In this document: positions 48,418 through 57,029 of the stretch, piece by piece | How the letters are laid out: each line of letters opens with the position of its first letter | How positions within the stretch are numbered: the stretch's first letter is position 1 | NCBI RefSeq assembly: GCF_002742625.1 | Contig: NZ_PEBF01000001.1 | Location: forward strand, 1,364,001 to 1,428,000 | Direction of reading: 5' to 3' | Source of the DNA: Caulobacter sp. FWC2 | Lineage (GTDB): Bacteria > Pseudomonadota > Alphaproteobacteria > Caulobacterales > Caulobacteraceae | Length of the DNA stretch: 64,000 nt | The notes under the pieces: generated by a model | Told to the model about the DNA's origin: nothing | Databases searched by the model: none | Seen by the model: the letters and a program-made list of their open reading frames with translations, nothing else | Position numbers and translations under genes: made by a program

Positions 48418-49323
48418 ATGCTCGACATTAAACGGAAGACCCCCCTCATCGCTCTCGTCGGCGCCATGGCGCTGATGGCGAGCGCCCCGGCTTTTGCCCA
48501 GGACGCTGCCGCTCCGGCCGCCGCCTCCTCCACGCAAGCCGCTCCCGCCGACGCCGCCGCCGCTCCGGCCGCGACCCCGGCTCCTGAAGCTCCGCCGGCT
48601 GACGCCGCCGAAGCCGAAGGCGAAAAGAAGGGCGGCCACTCGCTGACGCCCGTCGGCATGTTCCTCGCCGCTGGCGCCGTCGTTAAGGTCGTCATGATCG
48701 GCCTGCTGCTGGCCTCGGTCTTCTCGTGGGTGCTGCTGCTCACCAAGATTTTCGAGTTCGCTGGCCTGAACAAGCAATCGGACAAGTTCCTGGAAGCCTT
48801 CCGCGGCGCTCGCTCGATCGCCGACATCGCGCGCATCAGCTCGTCGGAAGAATTCGAAGGCAACCCGATGGCCGACATGGCCGCCGCCGCCTCGCAGGAA
48901 GTTGAGCTGTCGCGTCAAGCTGGCCTGGCCGTCGGTGGCGAACACCGCGACTCGACCATCGCTCGCGCCACCTACGCCATCAACGCGGTGCAAGCCTCGC
49001 TGGTTAAGCGTCTGTCGGGCGGCATGGTGTTCCTGGCCTCGGTCGGTTCGGCCGGTCCGTTCATCGGTCTGTTCGGTACGGTGTACGGCATCATGACGTC
49101 GTTCATCGGCATCGCGAACACCAACACGACCAACCTCGCCGTCGTCGCGCCGGGTATCGCTGAAGCCCTGCTCGCCACCGGTATCGGTCTGTTCGCCGCT
49201 ATCCCGGCCGTTATCTTCTACAACTACTTCCAGACCCGCATCTCGGGTTACGGCACCCGCTCGGAAGGTTTCGTTGCTGAACTGATGAACGCCATCTCGC
49301 GTCAGCTCGACAAGGGGGCGTAA
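48418..49323 (+). CDS. exbB: ExbB/TolQ-family proton channel protein
   Basis: The 301-residue protein has a signal peptide (about residues 1-27), an Ala/Pro-rich extension, then three membrane helices. Signature segments are LLASVFSWVLLLTKIFEFAG, MVFLASVGSAGPFIGLFGTV YGIM and IAEALLATGIGLFAAIPAVI FYNY. With ExbD it powers TonB using the proton motive force at the inner membrane. The long periplasmic extension is typical of Caulobacterales ExbB. exbD follows 5 bases later. Confidence 0.95.
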   Translation: MLDIKRKTPLIALVGAMALMASAPAFAQDAAAPAAASSTQAAPADAAAAPAATPAPEAPPADAAEAEGEKKGGHSLTPVGMFLAAGAVVKVVMIGLLLASVFSWVLLLTKIFEFAGLNKQSDKFLEAFRGARSIADIARISSSEEFEGNPMADMAAAASQEVELSRQAGLAVGGEHRDSTIARATYAINAVQASLVKRLSGGMVFLASVGSAGPFIGLFGTVYGIMTSFIGIANTNTTNLAVVAPGIAEALLATGIGLFAAIPAVIFYNYFQTRISGYGTRSEGFVAELMNAISRQLDKGA

Positions 49324-49328
49324 CACCC

Positions 49329-49760
49329 ATGGCCGCCAAACTCTCAGGCGGTGGGGGCGACAGGTTCAACGTCGAACAGAACAGCGAGATCAACGTTACG
49401 CCCTTCGTGGACGTCATGCTGGTTCTCCTGATCATCTTCATGGTGGCGGCTCCGCTGGCCTCCGTGTCGATCGAAGTGAACCTGCCCGCGGCGGTGGCGA
49501 AAGCAACTCCCAACCCGCCGAAGCCGGTCTATATCTCGATCAAGTCGACGGGGCAGCTCTACATCGGTGACAACCAGACCTCCATCGACGAGATGGGTCA
49601 GGATATCGTCAAAGGTATGGGCCGACGTGACCCGTCTAAGGAGCGCATCTTCATCCGGGCCGACGAAAAGGTTCGCTACGGGGCTTTCATGGAGGTTATG
49701 AACACCCTCCAGGATAACGGCTTCTACAGCGTCGCTCTCGTTGGCCGGGATGATAGCTAA
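49329..49760 (+). CDS. exbD: ExbD/TolR-family energy transducer subunit
   Basis: A single N-terminal membrane helix carries the essential aspartate in NVTPFVDVMLVLLIIFMVAA. A periplasmic domain follows (VYISIKSTGQLYIGDNQTS, RIFIRADEKVRYGAFMEVMN). It forms the proton-conducting complex with ExbB. Confidence 0.96.
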   Translation: MAAKLSGGGGDRFNVEQNSEINVTPFVDVMLVLLIIFMVAAPLASVSIEVNLPAAVAKATPNPPKPVYISIKSTGQLYIGDNQTSIDEMGQDIVKGMGRRDPSKERIFIRADEKVRYGAFMEVMNTLQDNGFYSVALVGRDDS

Positions 49761-49774
49761 GGTAGGGGTGCTGC

Positions 49775-50506
49775 ATGGCTGAACAACAAACGCCCGAGCA
49801 TCGCCACTACGATCCGCTCACCTCGGAAGGTCCGCGTCGCAAGAAGGGTATGGGGCCGTTTGGCGTCGCTCTTGTCGTCGTCTGCGGTCTGCACGGACTG
49901 CTCTTCGCTTACCTGGCGAAGCAGAAGTTCGAAGCGGTGATGCAGCAGTACTCGGACGAGGCCGTGGATGTGGAGCTGCCTCCGCCGCCGCCGCCGCCGC
50001 CTCCGCCGCCGCCGCCGCCGCCGCCGACCAACGAACCGCCGCCGCCTCCGGCAGTGGTGCAACCGCGTCCCCCGGTGGCTCCGCCCCCGGACGTCGCGCC
50101 GCCGCCGCCGCTGCCGATCCCGCCCGTTGAAAAGCGGGTCGAGACCACGGCTCCGCCGGTGATCTCCGCGGTTCCTCCGGTGCCGACGGCTCCGCCGGCT
50201 CGCGCTTCGGTCGTGACCCGTCCTGACTGGGCCCGCAAGCCCAGCGCGGACGACATGGCCCGCTACTTCCCCGACCGCGCTCAGCGGATGGAAGTTAGCG
50301 GCAAGGCCACGATCTCGTGCACCGTCACGGCGAAAGGCACTCTCGAGAGCTGCTCGATCGTTTCGGAAACGCCTGCGGACATGGGCTTCGGCGATGCGGC
50401 TATCCGCTTGTCGCGCCTGTTCCGAATGAAGCCGAAAACCCTCGACGGCGCGCCCGTCGATGGTGGACAGGTGACCGTCCCGCTGGTGTTCCAAGTCCCG
50501 CAATAG
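49775..50506 (+). CDS. tonB: TonB energy transducer
   Basis: The protein has a cytoplasmic N-terminus, one membrane helix (FGVALVVVCGLHGLLFAYLA), a long polyproline periplasmic linker including a run of 16 prolines, and a C-terminal TonB domain (AQRMEVSGKATISCTVTAKG, GFGDAAIRLSRLFRMKPKTL, GGQVTVPLVFQVPQ). It delivers energy to outer-membrane TonB-dependent receptors, which are abundant in Caulobacter. The CCG repeat coding the polyproline could vary in length by slippage. Confidence 0.95.
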   Translation: MAEQQTPEHRHYDPLTSEGPRRKKGMGPFGVALVVVCGLHGLLFAYLAKQKFEAVMQQYSDEAVDVELPPPPPPPPPPPPPPPPTNEPPPPPAVVQPRPPVAPPPDVAPPPPLPIPPVEKRVETTAPPVISAVPPVPTAPPARASVVTRPDWARKPSADDMARYFPDRAQRMEVSGKATISCTVTAKGTLESCSIVSETPADMGFGDAAIRLSRLFRMKPKTLDGAPVDGGQVTVPLVFQVPQ

Positions 50507-50535
50507 GGCCTGGATCCAAGCGACACCAAAAGAAG

Positions 50536-50565
50536 CGCCCCGGAGTTTCGGCTCCGGGGCGTTTT
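50536..50565 (+). terminator. Terminator of the exbB-exbD-tonB operon
   Basis: A 10-bp perfect stem, CGCCCCGGAG (50536-50545) and CTCCGGGGCG (50552-50561), with a 6-nt loop is followed by TTTT. Confidence 0.95.
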
Positions 50566-50709
50566 CTTTGAAAAACGCCAAAAACGAGGGTGAGCGGGTT
50601 TTCCTTGGAAAAACGCGTCGCCAATGAACGTGCGCTTTCTTGTGAAAAGAGCGTGTTTCGGCGCTTGATCCGGGGAGCCTGTCCGACTAAAGACACTCCC
50701 TCGCGATGC

Positions 50710-50786
50710 GCCGCCTTAGCTCAGTTGGTTAGAGCGCTGGTTTGTGGAACCAGAGGTCCTCAGTTCAAGCCTGAGAGGCGGTACCA
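50710..50786 (+). tRNA. tRNA-His (anticodon GTG)
   Basis: The cloverleaf has anticodon loop TTGTGGA (GTG), a long D-loop and T-loop TTCAAGC. The acceptor stem pairs G1 with T72, and position 73 is A before the encoded CCA. The gene carries no G at -1 opposite C73. This is the alphaproteobacterial form of tRNA-His. Confidence 0.96.
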
Positions 50787-50797
50787 TCGCAGACATG

Positions 50798-50825
50798 AAA
50801 GCCCGGGCTTCGCCCCGGGCTTTTT
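50798..50825 (+). terminator. Terminator downstream of tRNA-His
   Basis: AAAGCCCGGG (50798-50807) pairs with CCCGGGCTTT (50814-50823) around a 6-nt loop, and the second arm runs into a T tract (50821-50825). Confidence 0.93.
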
Positions 50826-50900
50826 GCTTATCTACCCCCTGCGCTGAAAGGCCTCACGGGCCTGCCTCCAAAATGTCATGGGGATGGGATCGAAACGGTC

Positions 50901-51611
50901 GTGCTTCGCGTTCAAACCGCCGAGGGGGACTGGCGTATGGTCTTGGGCTTCCCGCCGTGCGCCCCGGGGCTGACCCCTGGATGGCGCTATTTGCCGTTGC
51001 GCCTGATCGCGACGGTAGGCGTACTGTGCGCCATGGCTGGCGTGGCCGGGGCGGCCGAGCCTCTCCCGGCTCCCCAGGTCGAGAGGGCTCGTTCGACGCC
51101 GAAGGCGGAAGGCCGCCAGGCGCCGCCGATAACCGAAGGCCGTAACGCCAACTATGCCCTGAAGGCCGGCTATCTCTACAAGTTCACGCCCTTCGTCGAC
51201 TGGCCCGCGACCGCGTTCGAGGCTCCCTCCAGCCCCTTCCGCCTATGCATCGCCGGTCATGATCCGTTTGGCGGCGTGGTCGATCACGCCGCGCGCGGCG
51301 CGCGGGTCGGCGAGCATCCGGTCATCGTGGTCCGCCTGCCGGCTGTCGCCAGGAGCCCGGACTGTCACATGTTGTTCCTCGCCGCCTCCCGGGGGCAGAC
51401 CCCGCAGCAGGTGATGGCCATGGTCGCCGGCCAGCCGGTATTGACGGTGGCCGACGAGGGGTTGGAGGCGCCCGGCGCCGTGATCCAGTTCGTCATGATC
51501 GACAGCCGTCTCCGCTTCGAAATCCGGGCGGACGCCGCCCAGGCCGCCGGGCTGACCGTAAGTTCCAAGCTGCTGGCCCTGGCCGCGCAGCCCAAGGAGA
51601 GCGGCAGATGA
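50901..51611 (+). CDS. YfiR-family periplasmic protein
   Basis: After a likely signal region (LIATVGVLCAMAGVAGAAEP), the DUF4154/YfiR domain is seen: NYALKAGYLYKFTPFVDWPA, FRLCIAGHDPFGGVVD, ECHM-like DCHMLFLAASRG, VLTVADEGLEAPGAVIQFVM and RLRFEIRADAAQAAGLTVSS KLLALA. YfiR proteins inhibit partner membrane signalling proteins from the periplasm. Here it overlaps a hybrid kinase gene by 4 bases, so the kinase is its probable partner. GTG at 50901 is tentative. Confidence 0.88.
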   Translation: MLRVQTAEGDWRMVLGFPPCAPGLTPGWRYLPLRLIATVGVLCAMAGVAGAAEPLPAPQVERARSTPKAEGRQAPPITEGRNANYALKAGYLYKFTPFVDWPATAFEAPSSPFRLCIAGHDPFGGVVDHAARGARVGEHPVIVVRLPAVARSPDCHMLFLAASRGQTPQQVMAMVAGQPVLTVADEGLEAPGAVIQFVMIDSRLRFEIRADAAQAAGLTVSSKLLALAAQPKESGR

Positions 51612-53329
51612 AGACCGCGAGCGGCCGTGTGACTTGGCGCCCGGTCCTGACCGTTTCGATGGCGGTCGGGCTGGCGATCGCCATCGTCGCGGCCGCCTTC
51701 GCCCTGGCCGTCTACAACGAGCGCCTGGGCCAGCAGGAGCGTTTCCGGCAGGCGGAGGTGCAACTGCGAATCCTGGCGGGCAGCATGGCCGCGCCGCTGG
51801 CCTTCGACGACCGCTCAGCGGCGCGCGAATATGTCGGCGCCCAGAGTTCCAATCCCGATGTCGAGGCGGTGGCCGCCTACGACATGCAGGGCCAGCTGGC
51901 GGCCAGTTACGTACGGACCGGGGCCCCGCCGCCGCCGACCCGCAACGTCCTGGGACAGCCCCGCAACGATGGCGCGCGCCTGGTCCTCACCTCGCGGGTC
52001 AAGGAGGGCGAGACGGTGCTGGGCTCGGTCTATCTCCGCACAGTGCTGGAATCGCCTGGCCGCCGGGCCATGCGCTATGCCGGTTTCGCGCTGCTGATCG
52101 TCATGGCGGCGCTGCTCGTCGCCGTGTTGGGCGCGGCCAGCGCGCGTGAGGCCGAGGCCTATCGCCGCCTGAGCCGCGAGACCCGCGAGCGCCAGAAGGC
52201 CGAGGAGGCCCTGCGCCAGTCGCAGAAGATGGAGGCCATGGGCCAGCTGACCGGCGGCGTGGCGCACGACTTCAACAACCTGCTGATGGTCGCCTCCAGC
52301 GGCATGGACCTGCTGGAGCGGACCACCGATCCCACCCGCCGCGAGCGCCTGCGCCAGGGCATCCGCCAGGCCATCGATCGCGGCGCCAGCCTGACCCAGC
52401 AACTCCTGGCCTTCTCGCGCCGCGCGCCGTTGAAGCCCGAGGTGGTCGACATCGGAAAATGCCTGAACGGCATGCACACCTTGCTGGATCGCTCCCTGCG
52501 CGAGGACATCAAGGTCGAGATCCGGCTGGCCCACGACCTGTGGCGGGTGGAGGTTGACGCCTCGCAGCTGGAGGTGGCGGTGCTGAACATCGCCATCAAC
52601 GCCCGCGACGCCATGCCGGACGGCGGCGCGATCACCATCGAGGGCCGCAATGAGCCGTCCGGCCAGCCCGACGGGGTGGGCGACATGGTACGGCTATCGA
52701 TCCGCGATACTGGCGTCGGCGTGGCGCCCGAGGTGCTGAGCCGCCTGTTCGAGCCGTTTTTCACCACCAAGCCTGTCGGCAAGGGCACGGGGCTGGGCCT
52801 GTCTCAGGTCTACGGCTTCGCGCGCTCGTCCGGCGGCGAGGCGGGGATCGAGAGCGTCCTGGGCGAGGGGACGACGATCTGGATGCGGATACCGCGCTCG
52901 ACCAAGGCCATGGCGCAAGACGCGGCGCCCGTCGCCTTGCGTAAGGTCGGTCCGGAGGCGCGGCGCATCCTGATGGTCGAGGACGATGACAGCGTCGCCC
53001 AACTGGTCGAGGAGATGTTGCGCGAGCTAGGCTACGACGTGGTCCGGGCCAGCGACGCCCTGTCGGCCCTGGAGATCCTGCGCCAGGATATCGCCTTCGA
53101 TCTGGTGTTCAGCGACATGGTCATGCCGGGCGACATGGGCGGGCTGGACCTGGCGCGCGACATTTCGCGGCTTTGGCCCGACCTGCCGGTCGTCCTGACC
53201 ACCGGCTACAGCGCCGCAGCGGCCGCCGCGACCAACGAGGGCCGGCGGGTGCTGATTAAGCCCTACCGGATCGAGCTGCTGAGCACGGAGCTCGACGCGG
53301 TGTTCTCCAGCGTGAAGCGAGCGAGCTAA
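51608..53329 (+). CDS. Hybrid sensor histidine kinase with C-terminal receiver
   Basis: Two membrane helices (about residues 12-35 and 155-178) flank a periplasmic CHASE8-like sensor with YNERLGQQERFRQAEVQLRI and AAPLAFDDRSAAREYVGAQS. A HisKA domain has the phospho-acceptor His220 in GGVAHDFNNLLM. The ATPase domain shows NARDAMPDGG, RDTGVGVAPEVLSRLFEPFF and KGTGLGLSQVYGF. A receiver follows with EDDDSV and acceptor Asp in VFSDMVMPG. It pairs with the upstream YfiR-like protein, which probably modulates the sensor. No DNA-binding regulator is adjacent. Confidence 0.93.
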   Translation: MKTASGRVTWRPVLTVSMAVGLAIAIVAAAFALAVYNERLGQQERFRQAEVQLRILAGSMAAPLAFDDRSAAREYVGAQSSNPDVEAVAAYDMQGQLAASYVRTGAPPPPTRNVLGQPRNDGARLVLTSRVKEGETVLGSVYLRTVLESPGRRAMRYAGFALLIVMAALLVAVLGAASAREAEAYRRLSRETRERQKAEEALRQSQKMEAMGQLTGGVAHDFNNLLMVASSGMDLLERTTDPTRRERLRQGIRQAIDRGASLTQQLLAFSRRAPLKPEVVDIGKCLNGMHTLLDRSLREDIKVEIRLAHDLWRVEVDASQLEVAVLNIAINARDAMPDGGAITIEGRNEPSGQPDGVGDMVRLSIRDTGVGVAPEVLSRLFEPFFTTKPVGKGTGLGLSQVYGFARSSGGEAGIESVLGEGTTIWMRIPRSTKAMAQDAAPVALRKVGPEARRILMVEDDDSVAQLVEEMLRELGYDVVRASDALSALEILRQDIAFDLVFSDMVMPGDMGGLDLARDISRLWPDLPVVLTTGYSAAAAAATNEGRRVLIKPYRIELLSTELDAVFSSVKRAS

Positions 53330-53330
53330 G

Positions 53331-54764
53331 TCAAATTAGTCCGGCCAGTCGCCCCGCCAGCCGCAGATCGTCCACGAAGTCCGCATAGGCCCGCGTCATG
53401 GCGTCTTCGTCCGGCACGCGCAGCAGGAACGACGGGTGATAGGTGACGACGCCCTTGGCCTGGTCCGGCAACGGCAACGCCTTGCCCCGATTGGCCGCGA
53501 TCGGCGTCGGCTTTCCGACCACGCCCAGCGCCGCCGTGGCGCCCAGCATGACGACGACCCGCGGCTTCACCAGCCGCCGCTCGGCGTCCAGCCACCATCG
53601 ACAGGCTGTGACCTCGCCGCGATCGGGAGTCTTATGAATGCGCCGCTTGCCGCGAAGCTCGTGCTTGAAGTGCTTCACGGCGTTGGTGACATAGGTCCGG
53701 TCACGCGCCACGCCGGCTTCCGCCAGGGCCTGGTCGAACACCTGGCCCGCCGGTCCGACGAACGGGCGGCCGGCCAGATCCTCCTGGTCGCCCGGCTGTT
53801 CGCCGACGAACATCAACAGCGCATGCGCCGCGCCTTCGCCCGGTACGCCTTGCGTGGCGTCGCGCCAGAGATCGCAGCGGCGGCACACCTCGATCCCGGC
53901 GGCGATGTCGTCCAAGGCGGTGGGCATAGACTCGTCGTACGACGCGTCCCGAGCGTGGCGCAGGGCGGCCTTCAGCTTCCGCTCTGGCGGTTTGGATGTC
54001 GGGGCGGCGACCATGGTGGCGGCGCGTTCCTGGGCTGTTTCGATCAGTTCCGGAATGAGCGCCGCTTCGGGCAAGTTCCGCCAGTAGCGCTTGGGCATCT
54101 CCTGACGCATCTGCCTGGGGTTCAGGCGGGCCGGATTGAAGATCGAGGCGTAGTAGGTGCGCCAGAGTTCCTCCTGAGCGTCCTCGGACGGCGCGTCGGC
54201 TGGATCGGCGCCTTCGGACACCATCAGCCGCTCGCGATCCCAGGCCACGCAGGCGTCGGGCGTCAGGATGGTCCAGTCCATGTTGGTGAAGCGGCGGACG
54301 AAGAACGGGGCGGTGGCTTCGGTCACCCGATGGGCGGGCTCGAACCAGGCGGCATAGGTCTCGGTGGCCGCGCCCTCGATCAGGCGAAAGCGGACGAAGG
54401 CCTTCATCTTGTGCGCCGCGCGGCTGACGGCCTTGGCCATGTCGCGCGCGCGGGCCATGTCGGGATCGGCCGGGTTGTCGATCAGCCTAGGCTCTCGCTC
54501 CAGCCGCCAGAGGATGCGGTAGAGCAGGGCGAAACGGTCGGCGCTGCGGTTCTGGATCACCTGTTCGGCCAGTTCGACGAAGGTGGCGGGAACGGTGAAG
54601 TTGGCTGGCTTGTCGGCCGGTGCTGGCGCGGCGTCGAGGCCAAACAGCTCCCGCTCCACGGTCCAAACCACCGCCTGCGGCTCGACACCCTCGGCCCTCA
54701 GTGTCCGTGCGGCCGTGCGCCAGCCGGCGAAGTCGATCTCGGACGCCAGCCGCACGACCCGCAT
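53331..54764 (-). CDS. UdgX-family uracil-DNA glycosylase fused to DUF4130 domain
   Basis: The N-terminal half (residues about 1-250) is a DUF4130 domain (AHKMKAFVRFRLIEGAATET, RRFTNMDWTILTPDACVAWD). The C-terminal half is a family 4-like uracil-DNA glycosylase: CRRCDLWRDATQ, MFVGEQPGDQEDLAGRPFVG and the UdgX-specific KRRIHKTP loop, whose His covalently traps uracil-excised DNA. The start ATG overlaps the stop of the radical SAM gene by one base. The pair is probably LexA-controlled through the box at 56000-56014. Confidence 0.92.
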   Translation of the reverse strand: MRVVRLASEIDFAGWRTAARTLRAEGVEPQAVVWTVERELFGLDAAPAPADKPANFTVPATFVELAEQVIQNRSADRFALLYRILWRLEREPRLIDNPADPDMARARDMAKAVSRAAHKMKAFVRFRLIEGAATETYAAWFEPAHRVTEATAPFFVRRFTNMDWTILTPDACVAWDRERLMVSEGADPADAPSEDAQEELWRTYYASIFNPARLNPRQMRQEMPKRYWRNLPEAALIPELIETAQERAATMVAAPTSKPPERKLKAALRHARDASYDESMPTALDDIAAGIEVCRRCDLWRDATQGVPGEGAAHALLMFVGEQPGDQEDLAGRPFVGPAGQVFDQALAEAGVARDRTYVTNAVKHFKHELRGKRRIHKTPDRGEVTACRWWLDAERRLVKPRVVVMLGATAALGVVGKPTPIAANRGKALPLPDQAKGVVTYHPSFLLRVPDEDAMTRAYADFVDDLRLAGRLAGLI

Positions 54765-55984
54765 CAGAACAGGCTCAACTGCTGGGGCTTCACCAGGGCG
54801 GCCTTCAGGTTCTCACCATCGGTCAAGGCCCCGGGTGTCCAGTCGGCAGTGACCACGAAGGCCCTGGCGCGCTTCAGGACAGCGCCGATCCGCTTGAGGT
54901 CATCCAGGGTCAGGCGCGTCACCCTGCGGGCCGTCAGGATGCGTCCCACGGCCTTGGCTCCCAGGCCAGGGACGCGCAGCAGCGTCTCCCTGTCGGCGGT
55001 TTGGACGTGGACCGGGAAAGAGGCCCGGTTGCGCAGCGCCCAACTGGTCTTGGGATCGACGGTGAGGTCCAGGTCCTCGCCCTCGGCGACGATCTCTGGC
55101 CGCTCGAAGCCGTAGAACCGCATCAGCCAGTCGGCCTGGTACAGGCGATGCTCGCGCAGCAGCGGCGGCCGGGCCAGGGGCAGGCGGTGGCTGGCGTCGG
55201 GGATCGGACTGAAGGCGGAGTAGTAGACCCGGCTCAGGCGGTAGGCGCCGTAAAGGTTGGCGCTGCGGGCCAGGATGTCCCCGTCCTTGGCCGCGTCGGC
55301 TCCGACGATCAGCTGGGTCGACTGGCTACGCGCGAAAGTGCGTCGGCCGGCCTTCTTCGCGGGTTCGGCGTGGTCGTCGATTGCCAGGCGCATGCGGCCC
55401 ATGGCGCGCTTGATGCCGGTGGGGCTCTTTTCGGGCGCGAGCTTGGCCAAATCGTCGTCGCGCGGCAGCTCGATATTGATCGACACCCGGTCGGCATAGA
55501 GCCCGGCCTCGGCCGCCAGCTCCGGCGAGGCTTCGGGGATCAGCTTCAGGTGGATATAGCCGCGGAAGTCGTGATCCAGCCGCAGCGACTTGGCCACCCG
55601 GACCATCTCCTCCATCGTGTAGTCGCCCGTGCGGATGACCCCCGACGACAGGAAAAGCCCCTCGATATAATTGCGCTTGTAGAAGTTCAGGGTGAGGTCG
55701 ACGACCTCCTTCACCGTGAACCGCGCCCGGGGCGTGTTCGACGACACGCGGTTGATGCAGTAGGCGCAGTCGTAGATGCAGAAGTTGGTCAGCAGGATCT
55801 TCAGCAGGCTGATGCAGCGACCGTCGGGGGCGTAGGCGTGGCAGATGCCCATGCCCTCGGTCGAGCCGATCCCTTGGCCGCCTACGGAGTTCCGTTTCGC
55901 GGCCCCGGACGAGGCGCAGGACGCGTCGTACTTGGCGGCGTCGGAGAGGATAGCGAGCTTACGTCTGAGATCGAGAACGGCCAT
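54764..55984 (-). CDS. Putative DNA modification/repair radical SAM protein
   Basis: The [4Fe-4S] cysteine triad CX3CX2C occurs in NFCIYDCAYCINR near residue 70. The protein also has CHAYAPDGRCISLLKILLTN upstream, a SAM barrel, and a helix-hairpin-helix DNA-binding tail (LLRVPGLGAKAVGRILTARR). This family is always paired with the UdgX/DUF4130 protein, as here. ATG at 55984 is preferred, and a GTG at 55993 is an alternative. The substrate is unknown. Confidence 0.9.
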   Translation of the reverse strand: MAVLDLRRKLAILSDAAKYDASCASSGAAKRNSVGGQGIGSTEGMGICHAYAPDGRCISLLKILLTNFCIYDCAYCINRVSSNTPRARFTVKEVVDLTLNFYKRNYIEGLFLSSGVIRTGDYTMEEMVRVAKSLRLDHDFRGYIHLKLIPEASPELAAEAGLYADRVSINIELPRDDDLAKLAPEKSPTGIKRAMGRMRLAIDDHAEPAKKAGRRTFARSQSTQLIVGADAAKDGDILARSANLYGAYRLSRVYYSAFSPIPDASHRLPLARPPLLREHRLYQADWLMRFYGFERPEIVAEGEDLDLTVDPKTSWALRNRASFPVHVQTADRETLLRVPGLGAKAVGRILTARRVTRLTLDDLKRIGAVLKRARAFVVTADWTPGALTDGENLKAALVKPQQLSLF

Positions 55985-55999
55985 GCGAAGCACGTTATC

Positions 56000-56014
56000 G
56001 TTCTTATTTTGTTC
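56000..56014 (-). promoter_or_regulatory. LexA (SOS) box upstream of the radical SAM-UdgX operon
   Basis: GTTC (56000-56003), seven bases, GTTC (56011-56014) exactly matches the alphaproteobacterial SOS box GTTC-N7-GTTC. It lies 15 bases before the ATG of the radical SAM gene, in position to block its promoter. Confidence 0.88.
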
Positions 56015-56074
56015 TAGATAGTCTTCACGCGCGACAAGGGCATGAGGCTCAACGTCGCGCGTGAATAGAAGCGT

Positions 56075-56104
56075 CGGGGAGCAGACTTTGCGGCCCGCTC
56101 CCCG
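56075..56104 (-). terminator. Stem-loop downstream of the HU gene
   Basis: CGGGGAGC (56075-56082) pairs with GCTCCCCG (56097-56104), a perfect 8-bp stem with a 14-nt loop, lying 8 bases beyond the HU stop. There is no clear T-run, so efficiency is uncertain. Confidence 0.6.
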
Positions 56105-56112
56105 CTGAAAGC

Positions 56113-56394
56113 TTAGCCGTTGACGGCGTCCTTCAGTTGCTTGGCCGGCGTGAAGGCGACCTTCTTGCTGGCGGCGATTTCGATGGTCGCGCCCGTGGCC
56201 GGGTTGCGGCCGGTGCGGGCCGGCTTGGCCTGGACCTTGAACTTGCCGAAGCCCGGGATCGAGACTTCTTCGCCCTTCACGGCGGCGTCGGAGATCGACT
56301 TGAAGACGCCGTCGATGATGGCCTTGGCTTGGGTCTTGGTCAGCTTGTCGTCAGCGGCGACAGCGGCGTCGACCAGATCGGAAACGTTCGTCAT
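56113..56394 (-). CDS. hup: HU-family nucleoid DNA-binding protein
   Basis: The 93-residue protein has the HU layout: N-terminal helices VSDLVDAAVAADDKLTKTQA KAIIDGVFKSI, then the GEEVSIPGFGKFKVQAKPAR TGRNPATGATIEI DNA-binding arm with the Pro-containing tip, and SKKVAFTPAKQLKDAVNG. It bends and compacts DNA. ATG at 56394 is preferred because it gives the usual HU length, while an ATG 12 bases earlier follows CACAGGA directly. Confidence 0.97.
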   Translation of the reverse strand: MTNVSDLVDAAVAADDKLTKTQAKAIIDGVFKSISDAAVKGEEVSIPGFGKFKVQAKPARTGRNPATGATIEIAASKKVAFTPAKQLKDAVNG

Positions 56395-56406
56395 CTCTAA
56401 GCTCAT

Positions 56407-56754
56407 TCCTGTGAATCAGGGAAATGCGAGCCTGACGAGACCGATCGCGTTTGTCACCCGTTAGGGAAGGTTAAAACGCCGATTCATGGGGGCAAAACGC
56501 CCGTGCGACGGGGATTTTTTCGGAATCGTCGCCTCCGGAACGGTCAAGTTTGGGGCAAAAGGCTTAATGGTGGTCTCGGAAGTGGACCATGTGGCGACTC
56601 GCGTAGTCGGTGATTCTGCACGGGAATCGGGGCGATCTGCGCCCTGAGGCATGAGCGCTCATCCTTCTCCCCGTTCGGGAAAAGGGGATCTGTTGCGCGT
56701 CCGGAACGCCGCCCGTCTCCAACCATTTCTCCTTCAGGCACAGGAGAGACCGCC
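56407..56754. other. Intergenic region between hup and the acidic protein gene
   Basis: No credible gene is seen. It must hold the leftward hup promoter and the rightward promoter of the operon at 56755. A CAGGCACAGGAGAG ribosome region ends the stretch. No exact promoter boxes were assigned. Confidence 0.4.
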
Positions 56755-57024
56755 ATGACCGACATCGACAACGGCTACGACGAACAGGACGGCGCGGAGG
56801 CCATGGACGATGATGTCATCGGCAAGGACGGCGAGTTCCGCACCTTCGAGGAGCTGCCCGACGTGCTGGACGTCACCCAGGCCGAGGGCGACGAGGATGA
56901 CGACGACGCCTTGATCGGCGAAGATCTCGACGACGACGAGATCATCGACCTCGAGGAAGAAGCCGACGCTGGCGATGGCGTCGACGAGGATGACGTGCGC
57001 CCGCAAGTCTTCGACGGCGAATAA
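56755..57024 (+). CDS. Highly acidic conserved small protein, 89 aa
   Basis: Nearly half of the residues are Asp or Glu ([36 protein letters not shown]). An ordered centre reads [25 protein letters not shown] site precedes the ATG. It is 5 bases upstream of ligD and probably co-transcribed. It may be a DNA mimic or chaperone-like acidic protein, but no role is known. Confidence 0.7.
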   Translation: MTDIDNGYDEQDGAEAMDDDVIGKDGEFRTFEELPDVLDVTQAEGDEDDDDALIGEDLDDDEIIDLEEEADAGDGVDEDDVRPQVFDGE

Positions 57025-57029
57025 CCGCC

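Noticed and set aside
49981..50040. Long CCG repeat as a separate repeat element
   Set aside because: It is simply the polyproline linker of TonB.
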